Assembly (NCBI GenBank): GCA_021464245.1
Contig: JADCRB010000048.1
Location: 942,283 to 1,006,282, forward strand
Source of the DNA: Carallia brachiata
Lineage: Eukaryota > Streptophyta > Magnoliopsida > Malpighiales > Rhizophoraceae
Length of the DNA stretch: 64,000 bases
Direction of reading: 5' to 3'
In this document: piece by piece, positions 1-12,518 of the stretch
Layout of the letters: every line of letters begins with the position of its first letter
Numbering within the stretch: the first letter of the stretch is position 1
Made by a program: the position numbers and the translations under genes
The notes under the pieces: model-generated
The model's input: only the letters and a program-made list of their open reading frames with translations
Told to the model about the DNA's origin: nothing
The model's database searches: none

Positions 1-909
1 ATCATAATGGAAAGATTTGGCATATAGATTGCCACGATGGCAGCGAAGTGATTTGAGGTCCTTTTATCCCCCAGCAATATTCCCATTTCTTTATTTTCTA
101 TCAAGAATTTAACGACTGGATAATGAAAAATGCTAAAAAGGGTAATTTAGCTGCGAGACAATTCAAAGCATTATTAATCACTCGATTTGTTTGTTCGTTT
201 TCTGAGCAATGAAGCATATAAACAAAATATAATATAAAGCCACGCTTGCGGGTTTCGAATATTGATTAGTGAAATTTGGATTGTTATACACATTTATCAA
301 ATAAAATCTCAAAAAACAGACCATTTTGTACAAATTATATGATGTAATTCAAAGGAAATTAAACAGGTAGTCATGAATAATTATTATACATTGTTATTTA
401 AACAAATACATACATACATGAATTATATATAATATGGTTGTAGAAACTCAGGAAGGCGGTGAATTGTAGGGAGAAAAGGGGGAGGAGAAGAAAACGACGA
501 AACAAACGATCACTTTTGAGTTGGCAAATTATAAAGGTCCAAAGGATGGGACCAACCGAAGAGAAGTGGGCACAGCACACACATGGAGTCATGGAGATGG
601 AGGGAAATGGAAAGATGGCTTTAGTTAAGAAGGAAACATGACAAAATGTCAAACAGTTTTTGGCAGTTATGGCCACCTGGGCTGCCTTGGATGCTTTTTC
701 TCTTTTATTTATTTATATTTATATTTATTTAATTAGTATAAAATAAAAGTTTAGATAGAGTTTCTCCTTAATTCATACTGTCACGTGATAAATTATGTGA
801 ATTTTTTTTAAAAAAATTTTTATTATTTTATGAATTTGCTTCATTTTCTACTATTTTCTCAATTCACCCTTTCTAATAATTTCTGTATATTTAATCATTA
901 AACAAAATT

Positions 910-1270
910 GTAACCTACAATTACTAATATTAATAGTGGTCAATGAGGCAAGAAATTAATGGTAATTAATTGACAATTATGGGAGCATTAACATCAGTTT
1001 TTCTCCTTGCATACATGTATTAAAATTTAATATTAATAATAACCAAAAATTGACATTAACTATTATAACTAGCAATTATGCGAGCATTAAAAAAAATTAT
1101 AACCGATAATTTTTAATATTAATAATGGTCAATGAAGTAAGAAATTAATGACAATTAGTTGACACTTATGCGAGTATTAACGACATTTTTTTCTCCTTCC
1201 ATACATGTATTAACATTTAATATTCATAATAACTGAAATTGACATTAACTATTAATAATAACCGAATTTG
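910..1270. repeat. Imperfect tandem duplication, about 189-bp period
   Basis: Two copies of an AT-rich unit follow each other. The shared words GGTCAATGA (938 and 1127), AAGAAATTAATG, CATACATGTATTAA and ATTGACATTAACTATTA recur in the same order. The offset between copies is 189 bases, and the copies differ by scattered substitutions and small gaps. Confidence 0.75.
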
Positions 1271-2090
1271 AAAACTTACCTGCTATATAAGTGAGTGAGA
1301 TACTGTTTGGGCCTTACAGGATAAATTGAATTGAACAACAAAATTACACAAAAGTTGTAATTTTCCACAATTTCAGGTAAAACTGCATGTGTAATTGTTT
1401 CCCATTTAAATTTTATATGTAATTATTTCACTATTCATTTGAATTGTAACGATGAAAATAATTTATTTTTATCTATTTATTTCTTCCAAATGCAGACTAT
1501 AGAATTCCAATTGCTTACAAATCATCCAAAGTGTGTGGAAGTTTGGACATATTGCAACTTTACCTGAGGAGGAAAGGTTAGCGGCTTATGTCCCAGAGCA
1601 TAAGGATTGCCGAAAGTTGCGAAAATGACCTATGGATGTAGGGTTAAACCAATGAGACGCGAAAAATTAAAAATAGTGAGATGCAGTGTTGTACATATTG
1701 GGATGTTTTAAAAACATGATCACGTTATAAAACTTGAAATTTATTGTTGTCTTCTCACAGTTTTTAGGAGGAATTAAGTGGTATGCAAGTGAAAATCTAC
1801 TAAAATTCAAAATTATTATAATTATTTTTATTAGATTTGTTAAATAAAAAAATACTCGATGGTATATTTTAACTAAATCAATAAAGTTATTTTTAAATGT
1901 ATGTTCACACTCATTCGTATACGCATAACTTAGTGTATAGAGAAATTTCAACGTATTTTTTATCACTCTGTTTGAGGTTAAAGACAAAATAAGAATTATA
2001 ATTTTCTTGATTAAATTTCAATACATAAATTTCTTAATAAATTAAATAGAAAAAAATTTATAACCCACGCGGAGTGCGAGAATATTCCTA

Positions 2091-2192
<102 letters not shown>

Positions 2193-3394
2193 TGAAGTTT
2201 AGGATATCTATGTAAAACTTAGCTAACTCGTGGACTTCTGTTTTTCTTGGACGAATTATTGAGTGGTCTTATATTTAGGTTTGAGATGCATAGTAGTTGT
2301 GGGCTTCAATGGAATATTCTTGCCCAATTGGGCCATCCAATTAGTCTCTCCGCTTCCAAGCTATTGGATACTAATGAACACTCTATTATGGCCCATCATA
2401 TTTTTGGACCGATGCAAAAATAATGGCTCTCTCAATAAACAATAAATTATCAGTATTAATTTAACGGGTGTTCTAATAAACTTAAAAAAAAAAAAAAAAT
2501 TTCTTCTCGTTATTTGATGTTGGAGTTTCTTATATATGGTAGTTGACACGTAGATAATTTTATTGTGGTCTGTAAAAATGTGCTCACCTTGAAATACAAA
2601 CATCCTTTTTATCCATAAACTTTCATTTAATTTATATACATAATGGCTCAAGGCTTGCCATTTTGCTGGACGACCAAGACTACAAATAATGCCTATTTTT
2701 CATGTTGAAAAGAGGGCCATAGGCTAAACCCTTCCATTCCATAAAGTAAGAAGGAAAAAAAAGAGAGAAAGGAGGAAAGGCACAACTAACTAACGGCCCT
2801 TCCTGGGATGCTCGGTTCGTTTCTGTTTTTGAGATGTGAGTGAGAGGCATCCCTCGCCTGTAATCAGTTCCAACCTCTGCTTCTGAAAATGGAAAATATG
2901 TAACTATTAGTCTCTTCCGTTGTTTTGTGAAAGAATACATAAAAGTGCATTCATTGATGATCCGTTGAGAGGTTGTTGCGCTTCACATTGTCTGTCCAAT
3001 GGCGAAGAGGAGTAGAAGATGATGGGAACATAAAAATTGACGCTTTTTGGAGCCACTTTAATGAATAATGGTATACCCTGTTCGCCTTTCATTAGTTATA
3101 TGAATGCGTGCATTTCGAATGAATTGAATTGTATCAACATTCTGCAACTTTTATTGTCACCCATCATATGCAAGAGACGGGGAAAAAAACAGAGATGGGG
3201 GTTTTCTGGATAGTCATATTCATTGATCAATTCATTGGTCCAAAGTGTTCGCTGATTTTCATGTTTTCAAAGGAGTTTTGCTTGTTGGCATTTTAGAGGG
3301 TATTATTATTAGGTTTTGGCAATAGAGGGAGAAGGTCATAGGTTAATTGGAGACCCTGGCAGGATATATAGAGGCTGAGGCTGACCAGGTATGT

Positions 3395-4284
3395 ATGGAT
3401 CGCGCTGCATTCAGGGAAAATAATAATAATAATAATAATAATAATAGTAGCGTAATAGATCTGGAAAGTGGAGGGCCGCCCTTAAATGAAGATGATAAAG
3501 CACCCGGTTCATGCGAAAAAAAGGCCAAGAAGCAGCTTGGTAGACTCAGAAGTGGATCGCTTGGGGTTAATGGTGCCAATAACAACCGTGATAAATTAAG
3601 CACAAGCAGGAATGGATTGAATGTTTTTGAGGATAATTTGGAGATATTAGTCGCGGAAGTAGGGAAAGAGAAGGCGAGTAGCAGCGTAGAGAACAACAAC
3701 AATAATAATAATAATAAGGTGTTGAAGGAGAAAAGTAAAAAGGGGGGTGACTCCATTATGAAGCCTCCCAAACCGCCAAGGCCTCCCAGGGGTCCATCAA
3801 TGGATGCGGCTGATATGAAAGTGGTCAGAGAAATTTCTGAGCTTGCAAGGTGGAGGCATGTCAGGATGGAGAGAATAAAGGCATTGAAGAAAAAGAGAGC
3901 AGAAAAGGCATCATCTTCATCAACCAATGGCAGTATTTTTGCAATGATCATCACCGTTCTCTTCTTGTGCATAATAATCTTTCAGGGTAATTTTTTCTTT
4001 CATCTCTCGTCAAAGTTATTGTCCAAGGCTTTCCGATATTTGAAGCATTTTTCATCTTAATCTATAATTTGGTTCGTATTGTCAAGTATGGACAATCAGT
4101 TTGTGCACATTGTAAGGTTCATCGCATTGTAACAAAAAGTATGTCTGAAAGTTGTAGTTGTGACGCCAACATCAGGTCAATTTTGGTTGGCATATTTGTT
4201 AATCTTTTGTTGTTTGCTTATTTGCGAATTTTTAACCTTTAAATTAATTGTCAATGTCCAGGTATCTTGGGCTCTCGCGTATGA
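3395..4284 (+). CDS. Unrecognised plant protein with poly-Asn tracts and C-terminal membrane anchor
   Basis: Proposed exons are 3395-3986 and 4262-4284, giving 204 aa. The first exon ends CAGG|GTAATT and the second follows TCCAG; joined, they close with the short tail GILGSRV after the membrane segment. I chose the ATG at 3395 because the longer upstream frame has no ATG. The N-terminal half is hydrophilic, with two asparagine runs encoded by AAT/AAC repeats (about residues 10-18 and 100-107). The middle has a Pro-rich patch (KPPKPPRPPRGPS), then a basic helix rich in Arg and Lys. About 17 hydrophobic residues (FAMIITVLFLCIIIFQG) sit next to the C terminus, so it is probably a tail-anchored membrane protein. 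I cannot assign a function. The two-exon model rests on splice consensus and the fit of the tail, not on transcript data. Confidence 0.65.
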
Positions 4285-5858
4285 CGATGCCTTTTTGGAT
4301 ATCTTTGTCTTCCATTTGTAAAATTGATTGGCTAGGAATTCTGTCTGTCATTTACTCCGTCAATGTGGAATGTAGATAACTCAAAAGTTGGAGCACCCCA
4401 GCAATCATATCTTGCTATATTTTTTTGGTTTTGCGTCTTACATGATGGCTATATGGTTATTGTCAATTTTATCTATTAGCATGTAATAGAACATCAACAT
4501 TGTTTGGTGAAACTCAATTTGCGGGGGTGATAACATTTACTTTCACTTTGCCATTTGTAGTTGATTGCACGTTATAGCATGGTAAACTGGCAGTAGGTTA
4601 TCTCCAGCTCAGGAATGAGAGTTGTTTTATAAGATGGGTATCGCATAGATGTGTTTCTTGTTTGTCTGGATAAAAACTTTGAGCTTTTGTCAGGAATAAT
4701 AGTTGTTCCGAATTTCGTGCTCTCTTGAAGGATCCGAAAAGCGACGTAACAATGCTCTCCCGTTTCTCTATCGGTTTGAGTGATTACTTCATCGCAAATA
4801 AAAGTGTCAGTTTTGGTATTATCCGAATATCTGTATCTGGGTGGGATTGGGATAATTCAATTGAATTGCTTCAGCCTTCAGCTAGCTCTCTCTCTGGCTC
4901 CAGCTTATCATGCATTTGCTTCCATTTTTCACAACATCCCCAGCCACACTGCTTCCTTGATTGTTTATGTACCCTTTCTTGGTGTCTTATTATTCTTCAA
5001 TTTTTTGTGAGTCGCTAAAACAGTTGGAATCTGAGATACCTAAAATCGTTGATAGTTACTATCCGACTCAAACACATCGCCAAAACAAAACATGTCGGAT
5101 GCAAGACAAACGACTTGTTATAAATGATTATCTACTAAAAGCTTGAACCTAATGGATGCTGAATTTTCCAAGGCAGATTAGGACATCTGACTCCATCCAT
5201 CCCCCAATGCCAACCCCAAAATCCGTATATTCACCGTAAAAGATTCCAGTCTGTCTGCTTCAAACTGACCTCCCAATTCCCAAATGACTTAGGCCAGACA
5301 ACAGCCACAGGCCAGAGGCCACCATATGCGAGATGATGATGATGATGATGATGCTGCGTTTGACAATCCACTGGACATTTTGGGACACAAATTTGAGTGC
5401 AAGTGACATGGGAAATTTCCAGTCCACAACCCTCAATCTCGAGGTCCCTCTCGCACTCAATCTGAGTCTCGCGGTCTATTATCCACGTCCTCTTCTTCTC
5501 CTAAAAACCACCAGATGCCCCCCACCCGTTAACTCCAAACCAAAAACAAACAAACAAACAAACAAAAAAACCATCGCGAGTGAGGTGCAGCTGAAAAAGA
5601 TTATCAGAAACAGAAACCCCAAACATTTTATCGGCTACGGCTGCAGACAGCAAATAATAGAATATGCTTCGCTTACATTTTTTTTCTTTTGACATAACGC
5701 TTACATTTAACTCTTATAGAATGATCCTGTTACATAAAAGTTTTAAAATAGGCGTAGAAGTTGACGCATTGTAATGAAGTTCCGTCCTATCCCGTTCCCG
5801 TTGATTAATAATACTTTAATACTACTTGTTGTTTTATAATAACCGAACAAAGTTAAAA
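4285..5858. other. Intergenic region, no supported gene
   Basis: It contains the 3' UTR of the preceding gene and the upstream region of the LON-domain gene. A short (GAT)n repeat lies at 5332-5353. The open frames here are low-complexity or lack any recognisable family signature. Confidence 0.6.
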
Positions 5859-6744
5859 ATGGCTCTCCCACTCCTGCGGCTGCTTTCCGCCTGCAAGCCT
5901 TCCTCCTCCTCCGCACTAAATCTTCCTTTCTTAAAGCCCACCACCAATAATAGCATTAGCAGTAGCACCACCGCTATTTTCCTGGCCATATCCTCCACGC
6001 CTTCAGCACTCCATCACCGCCGCCGCCGCAGTAGACGACCGGCCAACTCTCTCAGATGCTCGGCCTCGTCTTTCTCCGAGAAGCATCAGACCAACCACTC
6101 CAACCCAGACGACGACGTCGTGGAGCTGCCCCTATTCCCTCTCCCGCTCGTGCTCTTCCCTGGCGCAATCCTCCCTCTTCAGATCTTCGAGTTCCGTTAC
6201 CGCATTATGATGCACACCCTCCTCCAGAGTGACCTCCGCTTCGGCGTCCTCTACTCCGACGCCCCTCCGGCACCTCCGAGGTTGGCTGCGTCGGCGAGAT
6301 CGCCAAGCACGAGCGCCTCCCCGACGACCGCTTCTTCCTCATCTGCAAAGGCGAGGAGCGCTTCCGCGTCACCAATCTCGTTCGCACCAAGCCTTACCTG
6401 GTGGCCGAGGTGTCCTGGCTGGAGGGCCGGCCGTCGGGGACGAGGACGTGGAGGCGTTGACGACGGAGGTGGAATCCTACATGAAGGATGTAATTAGGCT
6501 GTCCAATCGGCTGAACGGGAAGCCGGAGAAGGAGGCGCAGGACTTGCGGCGGAACCTATTTCCGACCCCGTTTTCTTTCTTCGTCGGGAGCACTTTCGAG
6601 GGCGCCCCCAGAGAGCAGCAGGCGTTGCTGGAATTGGAGGACACGGCGGCGAGGTTAAAGAGAGAAAAAGAGACCTTGAGGAACACTCTTAATTACTTGA
6701 CCGCTGCCTCCGCCGTCAAAGATGCCTTTCCATCTTCTTCTTGA
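5859..6744 (+). CDS. LON substrate-binding-domain protein, chloroplast-type (two frame breaks)
   Basis: An intronless gene of about 295 codons once two missing bases are allowed for. It starts at ATG 5859 with a Ser/Thr/Arg-rich transit-peptide-like leader, consistent with plastid targeting. The LON N-terminal (PUA-like) domain follows: ELPLFPLPLVLFPGAILPL, then IFEFRYR, later DDRFFLICKGEERFRVTN. It ends in a conserved coiled-coil-like C terminus (SFFVGSTFEGAPREQQALLE, LEDTAARLKREKETLRNTL). Plant proteins of this type carry only the substrate-binding part of Lon, without ATPase or protease domains; their role is poorly known. The frame is lost at the C run 6262-6265 and again at the G run 6436-6439. 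Each break is a one-base loss, and the protein stays conserved in all three successive frames, so a recent error is more likely than decay. A polyadenylation-like AATAAA lies at 6892. Confidence 0.85.
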
Positions 6745-8574
6745 TGGTGAAGCGAAGGTGTGTGGCAAGCAAGCTTTACACACTAGACCAAAACCAAGTT
6801 GTAAATTTTGATGTGTAACTTAGTTGTCTTGTTCTGTTCTGTTCTGTTCTGTCTGTCTACAAGAGAAAGATAGTGCATTTGCGCTGCAAGAAATAAAACT
6901 TGCAAGTAACATTTACAAGTAACATTACTTGTGTTGGTGAACTGGTGGCCCTCTTACTGGGTTTGATTGACATTGGTATACTTGCAAGTAATGCTTTTGA
7001 GTTTTGAGCGATGATTTTATTCTGATTGCTACTTACTTATGATTTCAACTTCAATCCCTTTCAATTATGAGAAACAATTTTCTTTGGAAGTATGTTGTTC
7101 GTTGCATAGCTTGGATTCAGGTTTCTTATTGTGCTTCCTAATTGAGAAGGTTAGGCGTGCATTTGTTCTTAAAACTTGTAAGCCTGTTGTTCTTTTCCAC
7201 TCACAATGGTAGTGCATTTGTTGGCTGTGGCCTTTGCTCTAAGTCTTAAGCAACATAAATGCAATTACTATGATCATGGAAATAGATGGATAGGGATATC
7301 CAAGGTATTTACTTATTGGACTGTGTCTCCAACCGCCCTCATGTCCCCATGCCCGAAACCCCCCACGCCTGCAACCCCTTGTCTTCTGATAGATTGCTGA
7401 CAATTTTATCAAAAGAATGACCTTTTCTGTTTGCATTTGGTTTTCAAGGGATTTCAGTGATAATGCTTCTGTTCTCATTTTGTTTCCCCATTTGACTTAT
7501 ATCCTTTCCCATGCATTGACCGTGGAGACAAATGTATAGCATGAATAAAATGGGATCTTCCTACCATGCCATGAGATAAAAACCCAACGTTTGGTTGGCT
7601 TTGGTTCTGACAATGGGTAAGTGAAGCTTCTTTGATAGTGCAGTCTTGATAAAGTAAAGGCTATATATCTCTGCTGCAACATAAATAATAAGTCACCTAT
7701 TTCTGGCTCTAATACTGATGAGCTGACTTATTCAGGTTGCAGACTTGCGTACTAGTTAAGCATGAATTTGACTCTTCTATATACCCTGCAATGTTGGAGT
7801 CTCGTATATTGGAACACCATTTTTTTTTTCTTTGTTATTTCATAATTTGATATCTACTTTGTTTCTGCTATTTCATTCTTTTGTTCAACAGAAAACCTGA
7901 AGAATATTCTCGTATTATTTTCTTAATAAACAACACTGGAGATGCGAACTTTGTCTGCTGATTTTCCCTTTGACCCCGCAATTTTTGAGTCTCCAATTAA
8001 ACTGAAGTGGTCTTCCAAAGCAGGTGATATCTTTCTCCTCTCTCCCATGATTGGCTGCCATTTACCATGCTTGCATCACCTTAACTTGATTTAACTGTCC
8101 ATTATGGATGATGAATCTGCTCTGTAAAATTAGGAGAAATACGAGAAACAAGCTGGTGCATATTATTTGCCTTTGGAGATACTTTTCGAACATATTTTGG
8201 TTAGAATTTGCGTGCAGTATAATAATTGATTGAATCAAATTTCCGTTTAGGTATGTCCATCTTTGTCAACTTCACATGTAGTGATTAGTTTTAGTTGGGT
8301 GAAAACCTGCAATTATCATAAGTTTGGCAATACCAGGGGATGTTAAACAAATTATTATGCTCTTATGGATTTGCAGTTATAATCGTGATGTTTTCCATTT
8401 TTTATCTCAATTATTTGCTCTGCAATCATTTGAAAAATGAATGGATTCATTTCCATTGTTTTGCCCCCCAAAGACCGCAATAATTAAATTTAGAAGATTA
8501 CATCCATTCAATAATTGCCTACATCACTTTTTAGAATAATACAAGAATAGATGCATAGCAATGATCTTATCCTG
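6745..8574. other. Intergenic region between convergent genes
   Basis: It holds the 3' UTRs of the LON-domain gene (+) and the acyltransferase gene (-). A short run of GTTCT pentamers sits near 6828-6850. I see no further gene. Confidence 0.6.
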
Positions 8575-10296
8575 TTAGATTGTTCCCTCGTTACCAGCCA
8601 AGAGCATGTACTTATCTTTTCTTGTCAAGCTGGTACACCCAAAATTCAAGGCTTTGCCAATCTGTTCCTGCACATGATTAGCCACATCAAACTTGGACTT
8701 CCCTCCACCCCCACAAGTTAGTGATTCTGGTAACCTGTCAAGAATTTTGAAGGTGCAAGTAACGAACGGGTTCATTAACAATAACACGGGGTCCAAGCTT
8801 TTGTGACCACTTGCTGTAGTTGCATAAAACATGCTCACTTTCAAATCAATTGCCATGGGAACTATCTCATCACTGACTTCCGCAAACAATGGACTAAACC
8901 TTAGCAGGTATGGTTCCCTGCAGGTTGTTCCTTCAGGACAAAGCACAAGGTCATCTTGGCTCAACAAATCTCGGATTATTTCGCTGTCTTTTTGTCTATC
9001 TCTCGTTAATCGGATAGTCTTGATCGGTGCTACCAGCTCGGAGACCTTGCTTAAGCTATATGTGACTGCAGTGAGAGGTTTTACAATGGCAAGCGAAGCA
9101 AATATTGGATCAAACAAAGTCTTATGGTTGCAGACGTATAGAACGCCTCTTGATTTCCCTCCACTGCTGAGTTGTGGATTGAAGGATTTTGGTTTTGAGA
9201 CTGTGCCTCTCATTCCAACGAAGGACAAGATGGGGATAGATAATTTATAAGGAAAATCCGGCCAATAATGAATCTAATAAGGAAAAGAATCAACCCAAAT
9301 GGAATCCAGATGAACATGGCCAAGGTGGCTGCTGGTGTTGGCCTGAAGGCCAATCTTCCATCATGGAAAATCATTGGTTTTGGATATTTCTTCCTTGCAA
9401 GAATATTCCAATTCCTCTTCTCAGCTTCACTTACCAAGAAAACGGTCTGATACAAGAAACAACCATTCCTTATTTCCTGAATATTAAAAAAAGAGCGGAA
9501 AAAAAAAACATAATAATACTAATAATAGAGATCTATTGATCGTGATGAACAAAAAACTGGCAAACCTTGCAAAGAGAAAAAAACTGGCGATCAAGAGACT
9601 TGTTGAAGCAACCAAAACCAACAACATCAGTTCCCACTTTGTCTTTGCCAAATAATTCACTGAAGATGACATTGCAAGGCTTTCTTGCCTCCATTAAGCC
9701 TACAAAGTATCCACAAACCACCTTCAACTCTCTTCCAACAATTTCCTCAATGTCCACATAACGTCTCAGAAACCCATCAATCATAACTTTTGGCAGGTCA
9801 CTCAATGCTACCTTTCTTCTATATCGCATCAGAAAATCGAATCCTTCATGGCCGACATCTTCCAAAACAATTTTTGGCAAAACAGCTGTTCCAACTTGTA
9901 ACTCTTTGCTTTTATACCAACAAAACTCACGAACACCATAATATTTAGTCCTAAATCTTTGCCAACCAGGCATATCAGAGGATACAAAAGCAAAAGAACA
10001 AGGGCCCTTAGGAGACCCCCAGCCTCAAATGCCACCAGCATGAAGTAAGGAAATATCGAGGGGGACTTTAAAAGGGCTCCCTCCACATGGAACATCAAAG
10101 TTTTGCTCGAAGATAATTCCTGCTGATCAGGATCAGGATGAAGTACTGAAGTAAAAGGGTGCCTGTGGAACCATGACTGGGAAGCATCATTGGAGTTGCG
10201 AGCTTTCCTATGAACATTGAGTTTGCCGCATGTTACAAATAGCAGAATCTTGGACAAAAAGGCAAAAGGATTCGACTTGAACATGTTTGTAGCCAT
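8575..10296 (-). CDS. Glycerol-3-phosphate acyltransferase, plant GPAT1-8 family (GPAT2/3-like)
   Basis: Two exons on the minus strand, 10296-9566 and 9446-8575 (donor GTTTGC, acceptor ATCAG), giving about 534 aa once two missing bases are allowed for. Land-plant GPATs move acyl groups from acyl-CoA to glycerol-3-phosphate, often at sn-2, for cutin, suberin or storage lipid. The acyltransferase half has NHKTLFDP (HX4D), PIKTIRLTRDR, CPEGTTCREPYLLRFSP and VPMAID, plus conserved YPKPMIFHDGRLAF just after the splice. Hydrophobic segments lie near residues 85-115 and just before the NHKTLFDP block. The N-terminal HAD-like phosphatase region has HVEG at residues 70-73 where active family members have the DxDG nucleophile motif, so this copy probably lacks phosphatase activity. 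Frame breaks fall near 9896 and 9253; both are repaired by one added base. The GPAT2/3 assignment is from memory of the sequences. Confidence 0.87.
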
Positions 10297-10547
10297 GATT
10301 ATGCCGAATTGCCTGGACCGTAATATATAGGCATAATGTTGATTAGCGTTGGGCCATGCAATAGAATATGACAGAAAATGTCACAAACTCAACTACTTGT
10401 AATAATTGTTTTGCTTAAAATCACAGACTTAATCAACAGCTATATATATATTAGAAAACGTCAATTAAAGGGTCCTCTCCGATTCCTAATTATGTGAATC
10501 AATAGAACTGTGGAAATGCAGTAATGATTTGGTATAAAGAGTTAGGC

Positions 10548-10582
<35 letters not shown>

Positions 10583-12518
10583 TCTACTCTCATGTCATGC
10601 CCTTGCATTGCCAAAACGGTCTTGACCAACCAAGCCACGTTATTAACACATAGTTAGTTAACGTAATTGACGGACAACGTGCTACAGGACAGACTAAGTT
10701 CAGCAGGAACACTAATTTATGTGTTGGTTTTGTAGGGAGAAAGGAGCAGGCAACCGAAAGAAAGATAACAGAATTTCCGGCTTTAAAGAAACAGTGGAGA
10801 ATTTTGGACGAAGTTAGCTGGCGGTGGTACGCAGCAGATTTGTCATTTTCGCCGTGAAGCCAATTCTTTTAAGAGTAGTGCTATAGGTACGAAAGGTTTT
10901 TTTTACAAATTTTTACCATGTAACCTTTTTGTTAACGTAGCAAAGAGTTTTAATTATTTTATTTTATTTTTTAAAATTAAAAATTAATTAAGCTTAACAC
11001 TAACTTAAAATTTAATAACTTTTCATAAATTTTTGTGAAAATTTTTCGTAATATTTATCTTTATTCTTTTTTTAAAGTCACATTCTAGAGGTCGCTCACG
11101 ACCTCTACATCATTGCATGAATCATTTAATGCAATTCAAGAACGAAATTAATTTAAGTCATGTGAGCGAAATGTGATGAGAATGATTAGGTAGCTAAAAT
11201 GAGCAATTTCTCACGTATAAAGAATCCAGAAAAAAAAAAAAAAACCATTTAGACTAACTCCTTAAGTCACGTCACTGCCAGATCTTTAAACTTTAAGATG
11301 AGGTCGTGAGATTGATTTAATTTCACTGCCTCCTCTAATCTTCTCTATTTATTAAGTGGGACGAGGTGCTTATGCCCTTCACGTGTCTCTTGGTTGACAG
11401 CTAATAGTTAATCGTTGACTAATTCTGAACTAAAAAAATACATTAAAAAAAGTTTTCGCCAAAGACTCGAACTCTTCAGCGCCGGGCCTGATTGGGGTTG
11501 ACCATTTTTCGAACAGATACGGAACATTGGGCTTTGGAGGAGGCCGAGGGAGGAAGAAAAAAATTAGACCTGCAATACAAACCTATTTTTTTGATATAAA
11601 AATAAAATCGACAGCAATGTCTTTTTTATAAAATGTTTTTAATAAATAAAGTAATAGCATGTAAAGGGTGTTTGGTTTTAGGGTTTTTTAATTAGAGAAT
11701 GAGAATAAGCATAAGCCATTCTCTTTCTTAGTATTTAATAGGAGTAATTTCATTTTCATTCCCATACATACTTATATATATATATGAAAAACACGTAAAT
11801 AATTATAAATATAAAAGAATATTATGATAAATACAAAAAATAAATCTTTTATATAACATATAAATAAAACATATTTAATAACAATGACACTCATATAATA
11901 ATAAATAATTAAATTATGCATTATAATGACATGAAGGATTTAAAAATTAGGATAATAATTATATTACTTATAATAATAATAATTATTATTATTTTTATCA
12001 TTATAAAAAAATTAGATTTTTTATAAAATATTAATATAATAATAATAATTATTATTATTCAGAAAATATTTAAAAAATTCATATTATTATTATTACTATT
12101 ACTATTACCAGTAGATAAATTATTAATAGTAATATATTTACAATTTTATTTTAATAATAATTTTAATATTATAATTTTGGTTATATTTCATAATTTTTAA
12201 TTCTCATTTAATGTTTCAAATTTTAAAAAAATTTCCTTATGGTATATTTGATATTAATTCCAATTTTGAATTGAAACAAACAATAACAAAGAGATCTAAT
12301 TTTAATTGTAAGAAGAAACCAAACATATTTTAGAATTATTCATTCCATTTCCAATTCTACATAATTCCGTTCTTATTCAAATTCCAATCCGAGCGAGAAA
12401 CCAAACGGCGCCGTAGGACCAGTTAGGCTAGGTTAGACAAGACGAAGGGTGGGTTTTATTAAGCCGCCGCAGCTCGACGGTGGCCGCTTCTCTTTCTCAA
12501 AGTTCTTTCAAAAGAAGA
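10297..12518. other. AT-rich intergenic region with MITE-like element
   Basis: This is the shared upstream region of the divergent acyltransferase (-) and rhodanese (+) genes. It contains a TA microsatellite (about 10550-10579), very AT-rich DNA, and a candidate inverted-repeat element at 11666-12412 ending about 100 bases before the STR6 start codon. Confidence 0.6.
11666..12412. mobile_element. MITE-like element with GTTTGGTTT termini
   Basis: The left end begins GGGTGTTTGGTTTT and the right end is, on the other strand, GGCGCCGTTTGGTTTCT. The interior is almost pure A/T with no coding capacity. Related AATTCCAATT-type words occur inverted near both ends. I do not see an exact target-site duplication, so the borders are approximate and no superfamily is assigned. 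Confidence 0.45.

Noticed and set aside
398..676. 92-codon minus-strand open frame
   Set aside because: No family motif, overlaps an open frame on the other strand, and composition is like the surrounding intergenic DNA.
4725..5018. Overlapping open frames after the first gene
   Set aside because: They lack recognisable domains and fall in probable 3' UTR or intergenic sequence.
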